The position numbers were made by a program, and so were the translations under genes. Source: Phymorhynchus buccinoides (taxonomy: Eukaryota > Mollusca > Gastropoda > Neogastropoda > Raphitomidae). From it: DNA of 64,000 bases. Within the stretch, counting starts at the first letter, position 1, and each line of letters begins with the position of its first letter. The stretch spans positions 32,197,483-32,261,482 of the forward strand of contig CM065690.1 of the NCBI GenBank assembly GCA_017654935.2. The letters run 5' to 3'. This document shows, piece after piece, positions 21,753 to 33,190 of the stretch. Under the pieces are notes generated by a model that saw only the letters and a program-made list of their open reading frames with translations, was not told where the DNA came from and did not search any database.

Positions 21753-23833
21753 ATGCTGTCGCTCATCCTTCCAGTCCTCACCTTGTGCTGTGTCAGCTGT
21801 GTCCTGATCAGGGCCTGCTCTGTCCTGCCTCAGTCTGACGGGGTGCACGTGCACTGCTCGGGCGATTCTCCGACCTCATTGCCTGACCTTTCCCCTGGTG
21901 ATGCAGTATGGCTGGACTGGAGCCACAGCCAGCTAACTCACCTCCCAGACCTTCCTCCGCTGTTTCTTTCCCACGTGCAGCACATGGACGTCAGTCACAA
22001 TGTCATCACACATCTCAACCAGACCAGTCTACGAGGGGCGGAGGCCATGCAGAGTTTGGGCATGGGGTACAACCTGCTGAGAACTGTCAGAGAAGAATCC
22101 TTCGGTAACCTGTCAGTTTTGACCTCCCTGGATCTCCACCACAACCACCTCACGTGGCTGGTGGATGACGCCTTCCATGGGCTCCCTTCACTGTTGACCC
22201 TGAACCTGCAGAGCAACAACTTGACCTCACTCTCTACTGGAGCATTCCGTGGTCTGGGACATCTGACCTCCCTGGACCTGAGTGAGAACCGTTTGGAGAC
22301 CTTAGAAAACCACACCTTTGTGAAGCTGACCAGCCTCAGGTACCTCAACGTCGGCCACAACCTCCTGGCCAGGCTGGAGCCTCTGGCTTTTGTTGGGCTG
22401 AACCAGCTGACTGAAATCAGCCTGGACTACAACCAGTTACAGTTCGAACACGTGTCCTTGCCTCGGGGAGTGTTCGCTCCATTAGGGTCTGTAGAGACAT
22501 TTTCACTCGTTTACAATATAGCTGGCAGTATAGACAGCATTGGTTATCCAGACGGTGTGTTCAACGATCTTGTGTCTGTTGAAACATTTTCCATTGATTC
22601 CTTTTTTAATTTGTACTTTGGTGAAGACTTTGCCAAGATGACGGCCATTAAAACCCTAAAATTACACTACTGTCAGGCTCACAAACTCAGGAACGAAACA
22701 TTCACTGGTTTTAAGAACTCTTCGTTGGAGACACTTCTGGTTCAGTCTTGCCCATTGGTATATATAGACATCTGTGCTTTTTGTGATATGCCCAATCTGA
22801 TAACCCTAAATCTCAGAAACAATTATTATCTGAAGCTCAGTTTTGCTCTTTTGGCTATGTACGGTCTACAAGGGCAAAGCATGGAAGAAATCAATCTTGA
22901 GCGTATGGGCGGAATTCACCAAGAATATTGTACTATTGACCAGAAAAATACGATATATCTTAAGAACATTTGCGTCCGTCGCTTCAGTCTGGCCATGTCT
23001 AATTTACAGAGATTGACAACATCAGCAGTGGCTTCAACAGCGGACACATTGTTTGCTCGATGTATTGAACACTTTGATATTTCTGAAAACCACATCACAG
23101 GCGACGCAATGGCTCTGTTCAACATACTCTCTCTGTACAAAAATCTGACAACTTTTCTGCTGCAGGAACAACACGTGTACTCTCTGAAGACGTCTGCATG
23201 CATCTTGAGTGAAGCTTTACAATGTGGAAATCGTGGAACTGCCAAATCGCATACTGGATTCTTGCCAACTATCTCTATACCACCCAAACTCAAGTACATG
23301 AATTTGTCATCGTCCTTTACCCACTTCAACCCTCCGCCATCTGTTACATATTTCTTATCTGCAGACAATCTTCAGGTTCTGGACCTGTCTTACGGTACTT
23401 TTTCCCATTGTATGACCACAGTGGTCGGTCTGGACTCTCTGGATACCTTAGACCTCAGTGGCAACTACTGCGATAAAATCAGCGACAACCTGTTCGACAA
23501 TCTGACTTCATTGAAACATCTGTACCTGTCAAACTCACACTTGACTGTGGCCGACATACGGACACGAGCACATCGTCTGTTGAAGGGGCTGACCAGACTG
23601 GAAACTCTGGACCTCTCACGGAACTGGCTTCTGGAAATAGAACGGGCCAGCCTGCCGAGCCAGGAAAAGCTGGAGAACCTTCTCCTGTCCTACAACAGTT
23701 TTCAATCTGTGCCTGTGAACATCGACCTTCACCCCAACCTGACTATTCTTGATCTTTCCTACAATGCCATCACGTCTTTCACTCCATCAGAACGGTCGTC
23801 ATTGGATACGCTGGCAACGCGTCATCCAGTCAG
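21753..23833 (+). CDS. Toll-like receptor, exon with signal peptide and LRR ectodomain
   Basis: This is the extracellular part of a Toll-like receptor, a membrane protein of innate immunity. The start at 21753 has a good context (GTCCACCATGC) and gives a signal peptide (residues 1-23, MLSLILPVLTLCCVSCVL...). The in-frame ATG at 21696 would add 19 residues lacking signal character. Residues from about 45 to 690 hold some 18-20 leucine-rich repeats, e.g. LTSLDLHHNHLTWLVDDAFH, LLTLNLQSNNLTSLSTGAF, LTILDLSYNAITSF. There is no internal LRRCT/LRRNT cysteine pair, so it is of the single-cysteine-cluster (vertebrate-like) kind. The exon ends GTCAG|gtaact in phase 2 and joins 24439 to make VRLSLQGNPLSC. 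The receptor's ligand cannot be told. Confidence 0.93.
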
Positions 23834-23922
23834 GTAACTGTGCTTTCTTTATTGTCCAAATTTGCTTAGGCGCACACATACACACACGCACACACACTAC
23901 ACACTACACACACAACACACAC

Positions 23923-24017
<95 letters not shown>

Positions 24018-24438
24018 CTCGTCCCCAATAAGCCAACACAACGTAGAAACACCAATACTAACAACAATAGAGGAGCGAAGTGCATTCGACCTGTTAGGCG
24101 TGTGACCTCGAATCCCTGAAATGGATTGTTTCCAAATGTTTTGCAGCTTGTTATTACACATGCATACTAGAAGATCTTATTGGCTGAAATCTTATCTTTG
24201 CATATCTCAAAGAGAGTTGTTAAGATAATGACATTAAAATGTGTTCAGAATACCACCATTTCTTGATTTAATTTAAAAAAGCAACAGAAAACCAGGGAAT
24301 GGATGAAAAGTTTCTTCTTCTTCTTCCTCTTTTTGTTTTATATATTAAAAATGACTGTTTTCCGACTAAGCATGAGTTCGTGCTGTTCCTCTTTTAGACA
24401 GACGTACATCCCAATTCTCTCCCTTGATGATCTTTCAG
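23834..24438 (+). other. Receptor intron 1 with (AC)n microsatellite
   Basis: GT at 23834 and TTTCAG at 24433-24438. About 45 AC units lie at 23925-24014. The rest is unremarkable AT-rich sequence. Confidence 0.85.
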
Positions 24439-24679
24439 ACTGTCCCTCCAAGGAAACCCGCTGTCCTGCACATGCGCCAACCTGGACTTCCTGCGGTGGT
24501 TGTGGGACACACCAGTGACGCTGGACGGGGAGGGCACAAGCACCCGTAGGTACACGTGCACCTCAGACACCGGGCGACTGACAGACACGGAACGCATGAT
24601 GGCCGAGTGGCAGTTTCTGTGGCGACGGTGTATTGGGCAAAAGGTGTTTGGCTGGACACTGGGGGCCTTTCTTCTGCAG
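24439..24679 (+). CDS. Toll-like receptor, LRR C-terminal cap exon
   Basis: It completes the Arg codon of the previous exon and reads LSLQGNPLSCTCANLDFLRW-LW, then CTSDTGRL, MAEWQFLWRRCIGQ and VFGWTLGAFLLQ. The four cysteines (C-x-C ... C ... C) form the LRRCT cap that seals the LRR solenoid just outside the membrane. The last residues begin the transmembrane helix. It ends CTGCAG|gtaaag in phase 0, matching the ATT CTG GCT start of the 98-bp repeat units. In-frame joining on the 5' side is exact. Confidence 0.92.
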
Positions 24680-24972
24680 GTAAAGATTCGTTAAGAATTG
24701 TCTGTTATAAATGTTTATGAGATCGAAGAAGAAGAGAAGAGAGAAAAAGAGAGAGACAGAGACAGTGAGACTGACTTACAGACAAACAGAATGAATGAAG
24801 CTTTACTGAATCCACACATCTTCTACCAGACTAAGTGAGGAAAAGATGAACCACTTACTGGGGGTAGTCGATCGTTGGAAAAAAAAAAACCCTCCCTGAA
24901 GCTGATTCTTTTAGGGCAATTGTCAGGAAAGAGATGGGTTGACCTTGACCTACTTGTGTATGTGCTTGACAC
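24680..24972 (+). other. Start of receptor intron 2
   Basis: Short GA-rich stretch and an A-run at 24880-24890. No coding sequence. Confidence 0.6.
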
Positions 24973-25568
24973 ATTCTGGCTCTGCTGACCACCTACATGG
25001 TGTTTGTGGACAGTGGTCAGGAAAGAGATGGGTTGACCCGTGTCCAACTGTCTGTGGTGTGTGCCGACAGATTCTGGCTCTGCTGACCACCTACATGGTG
25101 TTTGTGGACAGTGGTCAGGAAACAGATGGGTTGACCCTTGTCCAACTGTCTGTGGTGTGTGCCGACAGATTCTGGCTCTGCTGACCACCTACATGGTGTT
25201 TGTGGACAGTGGTCAGGAAACAGATGGGTTGACCCTTGTCCAACTGTCTGTGGTGTGTGCCGACAGATTCTGGCTCTGCTGACCACCTACATGGTGTTTG
25301 TGGACAGTGGTCAGGAAACAGATGGGTTGACCCTTGTCCAATTGTCTGTGGTGTGTGCCGACAGATTCTGGATCTGCTGACCACCTACATGGTGTTTGTG
25401 TACTGTGGTCAGGAAACAGATGGGTTGACCCTTGTTCTACTGTCTGTGTTGTGTGCTGACATATTCTGGCTCTGCTGACCACCTACATGGTGTTTGTGGA
25501 CTGTGGTCAGGAAACAGATGGGTTGACCCGCCTGTTGTGTACTGTCTGTGTTGTGTGCCGACAGACAA
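24973..25568 (+). repeat. 98-bp tandem array built on the receptor membrane exon
   Basis: Six units start at 24973, 25071, 25169, 25267, 25365 and 25463 with exact 98-bp spacing. Each opens with ATTCTGGCTCTGCTGACC, coding ILALLTTYMVFV, the second half of the transmembrane helix, in the phase left by the cap exon. Four units (25071, 25169, 25267, 25365) are preceded by GTGTGCCGACAG, a usable acceptor; at 24973 and 25463 the AG is lost. Since 98 is not a multiple of three, reading from one unit into the next shifts frame and stops soon (CADRFWLC then stop). Confidence 0.95.
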
Positions 25569-25846
25569 CATCTGGCTCTACTGACCACATTCATGGTGTC
25601 AGCGGAGCTGGACCCACATCAAGTATGTGTGGAACTTGATGCGGCGCCTGACGCATGCCATGCAGGAACGACTTCCGCAGAGACGTGTTCCTGGGTTATG
25701 CTGACGCTGACGCCTTCCTGGCCTGTGTGCACCTGCCCCGCTGTCTGCAGGGCCACGGCATCCGCTTCCTGCTGAGGGACCAGGAGGAGCTGCCGGGCTC
25801 CGTGAGGGCCGACAACATCGTGGACTTCATCGAGGACAGCTGGAAG
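25569..25846 (+). CDS. Toll-like receptor, membrane/juxtamembrane and first TIR exon
   Basis: It starts with a diverged seventh copy of the 98-bp unit (LALLTTFMV), continues as THIKYVWNLMRRLTHAMQ (basic juxtamembrane stretch) and then NDFRRDVFLGYADADAFLAC and HGIRFLLRDQEELPGSVRAD-NIVDFIEDSWK. DVFLGYAD is TIR box 1; RD-x-x-x-LPGS is the BB loop/box 2. The three parts lie in three different frames: +1 between MV and the THIKY part, and +1 between AMQ and NDF (removing one G at GCAGGAAC would restore it). Either two indels broke the gene, the assembly has errors, or an acceptor at CCATGCAG (25655-25672 region) is used with an exon I cannot place. It ends TGGAAG|gtcagt (phase 0), fitting the final exon. 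Confidence 0.8.
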
Positions 25847-28078
25847 GTCAGTGAGAATGAGAGCTAACAGTATAGGACAACATCGTGGACTTAATTGAGG
25901 ACAGCTGGAAGGTCAGTGAGAATGAGAGCTAACAGTATAGGACAACATCGTGGACTTCATTGAGGACAGCTGGAAGGTCAGTGAGAATGAGAGCTAACAG
26001 TATAGGACAACATCGTGGACTTCATCGAGGACAGCTGGAAGGTCAGTGAGAATGAGAGCTAACAGTATAGGACAACATCGTGGACTTCATTGAGGACAGC
26101 TGGAGTGAGGAGAGCTCAGTGAGAATGAGGAGCTAACAGTATAGGACAACATCGTGGACTTCATCGAGGACAGCTGGAAGGTCAGTGAGAATGAGAGCTA
26201 ACAGTATAGGACAACATCGTGGACTGGACTTCATGAGAATGAGAGCTGAGGACAGCTGGAAGGTCAGTGAGAATGAGAGCTAACAAGTATAGGACAACAT
26301 CGTGGACTTCATTGAGGACAGCTGGAAGTCAGTGAGGACTAACAGTATAGGACAACATCGTGGACTTCATCGAGGACAGCTGGAAGGTCAGTGAGAATGA
26401 GAGCTAACAGTATAGGACAACATCGTGGACTTCATCGAGGACAGCTGGAAGGTCAGTGAGAATGAGAGCTAACAGTATAGGACAACATCGTGGACTTCAT
26501 TGAGGACAGCTGGAAGGTCAGTGAGAATGAGAGCTAACAGTATAGGACAACATCGTGGACTTCATCGAGGACAGCTGGAAGGTCAGTGAGAATGAGAGCT
26601 AACAGTATAGGACAACATCGTGGACTTCATTGAGGACAGCTGGAAGGTCAGTGAGAATGAGAGCTAAGCTAACAGTATAGGACAACATCGTGGACTTCAT
26701 CGAGGACAGCTGGAAGGTCAGTGACTAACAGTATAGGACAACATCGTGGACTTCATTGAGGACAGCTGGAAGGTCAGTGAGAATGAGAGCTAACAGTATA
26801 GGACAACATCGTGGACTTCATTGAGGACAGCTGGAAGGTCAGTGAGAATGAGAGCTAACAGTATAGGACAACATCGTGGACTTCATTGAGGACAGCTGGA
26901 AGGTCAGTGAGAATGAGAGCTAACAGTATAGGACAACATCGTGGACTTCATTGAGGACAGCTGGAAGGTCAGTGAGAATGAGAGCTAACAGTATAGGACA
27001 ACATCGTGGACTTCATTGAGGACAGCTGGAAGGTCAGTGAGAATGAGAGCTAACAGTATAGGACAACATCGTGGACTTCATTGAGGACAGCTGGAAGGTC
27101 AGTGAGAATGAGAGCTAACAGTATAGGACAACATCGTGGACTTCATTGAGGACAGCTGGAAGGTCAGTGAGAATGAGAGCTAACAGTATAGGACAACATT
27201 CGTGGACTTCATCGAGGACAGCTGGTCAGTGAGAATGAGAGCTAACAGTATAGGACAACATCGTGGACTTCATTGAGGACAGCTGGAAGGTCAGTGAGAA
27301 TGAGTAGCTACTTCATCGAGGACAGCTGGTCATAGGACAACATCGTGGACTTCATTGAGGACAGCTGGAAGGTCAGTGAGAATGAGAGCTAACAGTATAG
27401 GACAACATCGTGGTCTTCATTGAGGACAGCTGGAAGGTCAGTGAGAATGAGAGCTAACAGTATAGGACAACATCGTGGACTTCATTGAGGACAGCTGGAA
27501 GGTCAGTGAGAATGAGAGCTAACAGTATAGGACAACATTGTGGACTTCATTGAGGACAGCTGGAAGGTCAGTGAGAATGAGAGCTAACAGTATAGGACAA
27601 CATCGTGGACTTCATTGAGGACAGCTGGAAGGTCAGTGAGAATGAGAGCTAACAGTATAGGACAACATCGTGGACTTCATTGAGGACAGCTGGTCAGTGA
27701 GAATGAGAGCTAACAGTATAGGACAACATCGTGGACTTCATCGAGGACAGCTGGAAGTGTCAGTGAGAGCTGAGAGCTAGGACAGTACTTCAGGGACAGT
27801 GGTGAGACTTCATTGAGGACAGCTGGAAGGTCAGTGAGAATGAGAGCTAACAGTATAGGACAACATCGTGGACTTCATTGAGGACAGCTGGAAGGTCAGT
27901 GAGAATGAGAGCTAACAGTATAGGACAACATCGTGGACTTCATTGAGGACAGCTGGAAGGTCAGTGAGAATGAGAGCTAACAGTATAGGACAACATCGTG
28001 GACTTCATCGAGGACAGCTGGAAGGTCAGTGAGAATGAGAGCTAACAGTATAGGACAACATTGTGGACTTCATCGACG
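25812..28078 (+). repeat. 65-bp tandem array from the TIR exon end plus splice donor
   Basis: The unit is the last 36 nt of the TIR exon (coding DNIVDFIEDSWK) plus 29 nt of intron: GTCAGTGAGAATGAG, AGCTAACAGTATAG. About 34 units follow the real exon end, mostly identical except ATCGAG/ATTGAG and some shortened units (26090-26340, 27200-27340, 27770-27800). Every full unit has AG before GACAAC and GT after TGGAAG, plus a branch-site-like GCTAAC. Confidence 0.97.
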
Positions 28079-30403
28079 GTATATATGATCCTTGGTCTTC
28101 TGCTAGGTGCTGTTACTGGTGAACATTATAAATGACCCTTGGTCTTCTTGCTAGGTGCTGTTACTGTGAACGTTATATAATGACCCTTGGACTTCCTGCT
28201 AAATGCTGTTAATGGTGAATGTTCCATGTGGTCCTTGGTCTTCTTGCTAGGTGATGGCAGATTGTGAGATTCACCGTCCTATTAGTTCTTGAAGACTTGG
28301 TCTTCCTGTAGATGAATATGAAGATGATATGATGATGATGAGACAGAAGTCGAGACGTGGCAGCCGTCGTGGATGATTCCATAAACGTTGCGGACCCTTG
28401 AACGTACGGGTTCGCTGTCTGGTTAGGCCTACTGGATCATTCGGATGGAGTTCGAGTCGAGGTGTTGTTTCTGTCCTTGATGCTGGAGGTGGAGTACGTC
28501 GAGTCAGCATCATGTCGTGGCAGGAGACGGTGAAGCATTGTGAGACAGCCCAAGGTTGTCGTTGGTCTCCTGTGGTCTCCTTGTGTTGATGTTGACGACA
28601 TTTGACCCTCACCAACACCAAATGTCGTCTTCAGGACCACTGAGCGACCTGCTACATACCGGGGTGCTAGTGTCGTCACACACGGGCAGAAGACATACAG
28701 TCAAGTCAAACAGTCTTTGCAGGCGGATGATTCCCTCCCATTAGATGGAACTGCAAATCCATCCACTGGGCACCGGCGGTCTTGTTGACTCAAAGGCCAA
28801 CACTGTAGAGATCCTCCAAGTCACTGTACGTCATCCTGTCCACAGGCTAGTTCATCAGCACCCATGGTGAGGGAGGTAGACTGTGTCGCCCTTTCTCCTA
28901 CTGTCTGCCAACCAATAGGACTTCGTGTACTGCCTCACACCCAGTACCCGGAATGATGAAAACGAAGACGAATGCTAGGTGCTGTTACTGGTGAACGTTA
29001 TATCTTACCCTTGGTCTTCCTTCTAGGTGCTGTTACTGGTGAACGTTATATCTTACCCTTAGTCTTCCTTCTAGGTGCTGTTACTGGTGAACGTTATATC
29101 TTACCCTTGGTCTTCCTTCTAGGTGCTGTTACTGGTGAACGTTATATCTTACCCTTGGTCTTCCTTCTAGGTGCTGTTACTGGTGAACGTTATATCTTAC
29201 CCTTGGTCTTCCTTCTAGGTGCTGTTACTGGTGAACGTTATATCTTACCCTTGGTCTTCCTTCTAGGTGCTGTTACTGGTGAACGTTATATCTTACCCTT
29301 GGTCTTCCTTCTAGGTGCTGTTACTGGTGAACGTTGTATATGACCCTTGGTCTTCTTGCTAGGTGCTGTTACTGGTGAACGTTATATATGACCCTTGGTC
29401 TTCTTGCTAGGTGCTGTTACTGGTGAACGTTATATATGACCCTTGGTCTTCTTGCTAGGTGCTGTTACTGGTGAACGTTGTATATGACCCTTGGTCTTCT
29501 TGCTAGGTGCTGTTACTGGTGAACGTTGTATATGACCCTTGGTCTTCTTGCTAGGTGCTGTTACTGGTGAACGTTATATATGACCCTTGGTCTTCTTGCT
29601 AGGTGCTGTTACTGGTGAACGTTGTATATGACCCTTGGTCTTCTTGCTAGGTGCTGTTACTGGTGAACGTTATATATGACCCTTGGTCTTCTTGCTAGGT
29701 GCTGTTACTGGTGAACGTTGTATATGACCCTTGGTCTTCTTGCTAGGTGCTGTTACTGGTGAACGTTATATATGACCCTTGGTCTTCTTGCTAGGTGCTG
29801 TTACTGGTGAACGTTATATCTTACCCTTGGTCTTCCTTCTAGGTGCTGTTACTGGTGAACGTTATATCTTACCCTTGGTCTTCCTTCTAGGTGCTGTTAC
29901 TGGTGAACGTTGGATATGACCCTTGGTCTTCCTTCTAGGTGCTGTTACTGGTGAACGTTATATCTTACCCTTGGTCTTCCTTCTAGGTGCTGTTACTGGT
30001 GAACGTTATATCATGACCCTTGGTCTTCCTTCTAGGTGCTGTTACTGATGAACGTTATATATGACCCTTGGTCTTCCTTCTAGGTGCTGTTACTGGTGAA
30101 CGTTGTGTATGACCCTTGGTCTTCTTGCTAGGTGCTGTTACTGGTGAACATTATATATGACCTTTGGTCTTCTTGCTAGGTGCTGTTACAGGTGAACGTA
30201 ATATATGACCCTTGGTCTTCTTGCTAGGTGCTGTTACCAGTGAACGTTGTATATGACCCTTGGTCTTCTTGCTGGTGAACGTTGTATATGACCCTTGGTT
30301 TTCCTGCCAGGTGTTGTTATTGGTGAACGTTATATATGACCCTTGGTCTTCTTGCTAGGTGCTGTTACTGGTGAACGTTATATATGACACTTGGTCTTGT
30401 CAG
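28079..30403 (+). repeat. 48-bp tandem array from the acceptor and start of the last TIR exon
   Basis: The unit is GTGCTGTTACTGGTGAACG-TTATATATGACC-CTTGGTCTTCTTGCTAG. The first 16 nt are a diverged copy of the last exon's start (GTGCTGTTGCTGGTGACG) and the end CTTCTTGCTAG copies its acceptor. About 30 units run from 28970 to 30403 and three more lie at 28095-28255. The array directly abuts the 65-bp array, so nearly all of this intron is exon-derived repeat. Variants are TATATC, TTGTATATG and CCTTCTAG. Confidence 0.97.
28262..28969. other. 700-bp non-repetitive insert inside the 48-bp array
   Basis: It is flanked on both sides by array units. No domain is recognised in any frame. ATTTGACCCTCACCAACACC-AAATGTCGTC is partly self-complementary. 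It is either an inserted mobile element without visible termini or a remnant of the original intron. Confidence 0.5.
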
Positions 30404-30667
30404 GTGCTGTTGCTGGTGACGCCGGCTTTCGCAGCCGACGACTGGTCCTGCGGCTTCACGGTGCACCAGGCTCAGTGCAGCATCACGGATCGGCTTCCTC
30501 ACCGCGTGCTGGTGGTGTTCATGGAGCAGCCCCACCTCCTGCCCCCCATGGCCTCCCTGGAGAGACTGCTGAGGCGCTACTCCGAGCGACGCGTGTTTCA
30601 CGTGCCCAGGGACGCCCCTGTCAACCACCCCGTGTGGGACCAGCTGGCTAGGGCTATTTTGGAGTGA
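30404..30667 (+). CDS. Toll-like receptor, final TIR exon
   Basis: The acceptor TTGTCAG at 30397-30403 is in phase 0 after TGGAAG. 87 residues follow: VLLLVTPAFAADDWSCGFTV (TIR strand betaC and helix, like LLVVSPAF), HRVLVVFMEQP and box 3-like PVWDQLARAILE before TGA at 30665-30667. Together with 25673-25846 it gives a TIR of near-normal length, so signalling residues are present apart from the upstream frame problem. TIR domains recruit MyD88-type adaptors; which adaptor is used here is unknown. The final 36 nt, stop included, are the seed of the array that follows. Confidence 0.92.
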   Translation: MLLLVTPAFAADDWSCGFTVHQAQCSITDRLPHRVLVVFMEQPHLLPPMASLERLLRRYSERRVFHVPRDAPVNHPVWDQLARAILE

Positions 30668-32935
30668 CTGTGGGACCAGCTGGCTAGGGCTATTGTGGAG
30701 TGACTGTGGGACCAGCTGGCTAGGGCTATTGTGGAGTGACTGTGGGACCAGCTGGCTAGGGCTATTGTGGAGTGACTGTGGGACCAGCTGGCTAGGGCTA
30801 TTGTGGAGTGACTGTGGGACCAGCTGGCTAGGGCTATTGTGGAGTGACTGTGGGACCAGCTGGCTAGGGCTATTGTGGAGTGAATGTGGGACCAGCTGGC
30901 TAGGGCTATTGTGGAGTGACTGTGGGACCAGCTGGCTAGGGCTATTGTGGAGTGACTGTGGGACCAGCAGCTGTGCTATGGGGGCTATTGTGGAGTGACT
31001 GTGGGACCAGCTGGCTAGGGCTATTGTGGAGTGACTGTGGGACCAGCTGGCTAGGGCTATTGTGGAGTGACTGTGGGACCAGCTGGCTAGGGCTATTGTG
31101 GAGTGACTGTGGGACCAGCTGGCTAGGGCTATTGTGGAGTGACTGTGGGACCAGCTGGCTAGGGCTATTGTGGAGTGACTGTGGGACCAGCTGGCTAGGG
31201 CTATTGTGGAGTGACTGTGGGACCAGCTGGCTAGGGCTATTGTGGAGTGACTGTGGGACCAGCTGGCTAGGGCTATTGTGGAGTGACTGTGGGACCAGCT
31301 GGCTAGGGCTATTGTGGAGTGACTGTGGGACCAGCTGGCTAGGGCTATTGTGGAGTGACTGTGGGACCAGCTGGCTAGGGCTATTGTGGAGTGACTGTGG
31401 GACCAGCTGGCTAGGGCTATTGTGGAGTGACTGTGGGACCAGCTGGCTAGGGCTATTGTGGAGTGACTGTGGGACCAGCTGGCTAGGGCTATTGTGGAGT
31501 GACTGTGGGACCAGCTGGCTAGTATTGTGGAGTGACTGTGGGACCAGCTGGCTAGGGCTATTGTGGAGTGACTGTGGGACCAGCTGGCTAGGGCTATTGT
31601 GGAGTGACTGTGGGACCAGCTGGCTAGGGCTATTGTGGAGTGACTGTGGGACCAGCTGGCTAGGGCTATTGTGGAGTGACTGTGGGACCAGCTGGCTAGG
31701 GCTATTGTGGAGTGACTGTGGGACCAGCTGGCTAGGGCTATTGTGGAGTGACTGTGGGACCAGCTGGCTAGGGCTATTGTGGAGTGACTGTGGGACCAGC
31801 TGGCTAGGGCTATTGTGGAGTGACTGTGGGACCAGCTGGCTAGGGCTATTGTGGAGTGACTGTGGGACCAGCTGGCTAGGGCTATTGTGGAGTGACTGTG
31901 GGACCAGCTGGCTAGGGCTATTGTGGAGTGACTGTGGGACCAGCTGGCTAGGGCTATTGTGGAGTGACTGTGGGACCAGCTGGCTAGGGCTATTGTGGAG
32001 TGACTGTGGGACCAGCTGGCTAGGGCTATTGTGGAGTGACTGTGGGACCAGCTGGCTAGGGCTATTGTGGAGTGATTGTGGGACCAGCTGGCTAGGGCTA
32101 TTGTGGAGTGACTGTGGGACCAGCTGGCTACCAGGGCTAGGGCTATTGTGGAGTGACTGTGGGACCAGCTGGCTAGGGCTATTGTGGAGTGAGTGACTGT
32201 GGGACCAGCTGGCTAGGGCTATTGTGGAGTGACTGTGGGACCAGCTGGCTAGGGCTATTGTGGAGTGACTGTGGGACCAGCTGGCTAGGGCTATTGTGGA
32301 GTGACTATTGTTGTGGAGTGACTGTGGGACCAGCTGGCTAGGGCTATTGTGGAGTGACTGTGGGACCAGCTGGCTAGGGCTATTGTGGAGTGACTGTGGG
32401 ACCAGCTGGCTAGGGCTATTGTGGAGTGACTGTGGGACCAGCTGGCTAGGGCTATTGTGGAGTGACTGTGGGATTGGCTAGGGCTATTGTGGAGTGACTG
32501 TGGGACCAGCTGGCTGGCTAGGGCTATTGTGGAGGAGTGACTGTGGGACCAGCTGGCTAGGGCTATTGTGGAGTGACTGTGGGACCAGCTGGCTAGGGCT
32601 ATTGTGGAGTGACTGTGGGACCAGCTGGCTAGGGCTATTGTGGACTGTGGGACCAGCTGGCTAGGGCTATTGTGGAGTGACTGTGGGACCAGCTGGCTAG
32701 GGCTATTGTGGCCAGCTGATAGGGCTTGTGGAGTGACTGTGGGACCAGCTACCTAGGGCTATTGTGGAGTGACTGTGGGACCAGCTGGCTAGGGCTATTG
32801 TGGAGTGACTGTGGGACCAACTGGCTACGCATAGGGCTATTGTGGAGTGACTGTGGGACCAGCTGGCTAGGCCTATATAGGGCTATTGTGGACTGTGGGA
32901 CCAACTGGCTAAGTATGTGCTGACTGTGGGACCAG
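30632..32935 (+). repeat. 36-bp tandem array from the last codons and stop
   Basis: Unit GACTGTGGGACCAGCTGGCT-AGGGCTATTGTGGAGT, a copy of the terminal WDQLARAILE-stop codons (GTGTGGGACCAGCTGGCTAG in the gene). About 60 units, very uniform, with irregular ones after 32280. As 36 is a multiple of three, every unit repeats the TGA in gene frame, while another frame is open for 414 codons (LWSDCGTSWLGL repeats) without being a gene. It would form the start of the 3' UTR. Confidence 0.97.

Positions 32936-33190
<255 letters not shown>

Noticed and set aside
23749..24119. His/Thr-repeat frames in receptor intron 1
   Set aside because: They read the (AC)n microsatellite.
28972..29343. 123-codon frame of repeated LLGAVTGERYILPLVF
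   Set aside because: A frame through the 48-bp array (48 is a multiple of three). It breaks wherever a unit varies.
25812..30403. CRISPR array as an explanation of the regular repeats
   Set aside because: Units are contiguous without unique spacers, are derived from exon edges, and the genome is eukaryotic.
30952..32196. 414-codon open frame of LWSDCGTSWLGL repeats
   Set aside because: It is a frame of the 36-bp array that is not the receptor frame; it stays open only because 36 is a multiple of three. No independent start context or composition suggests a gene.
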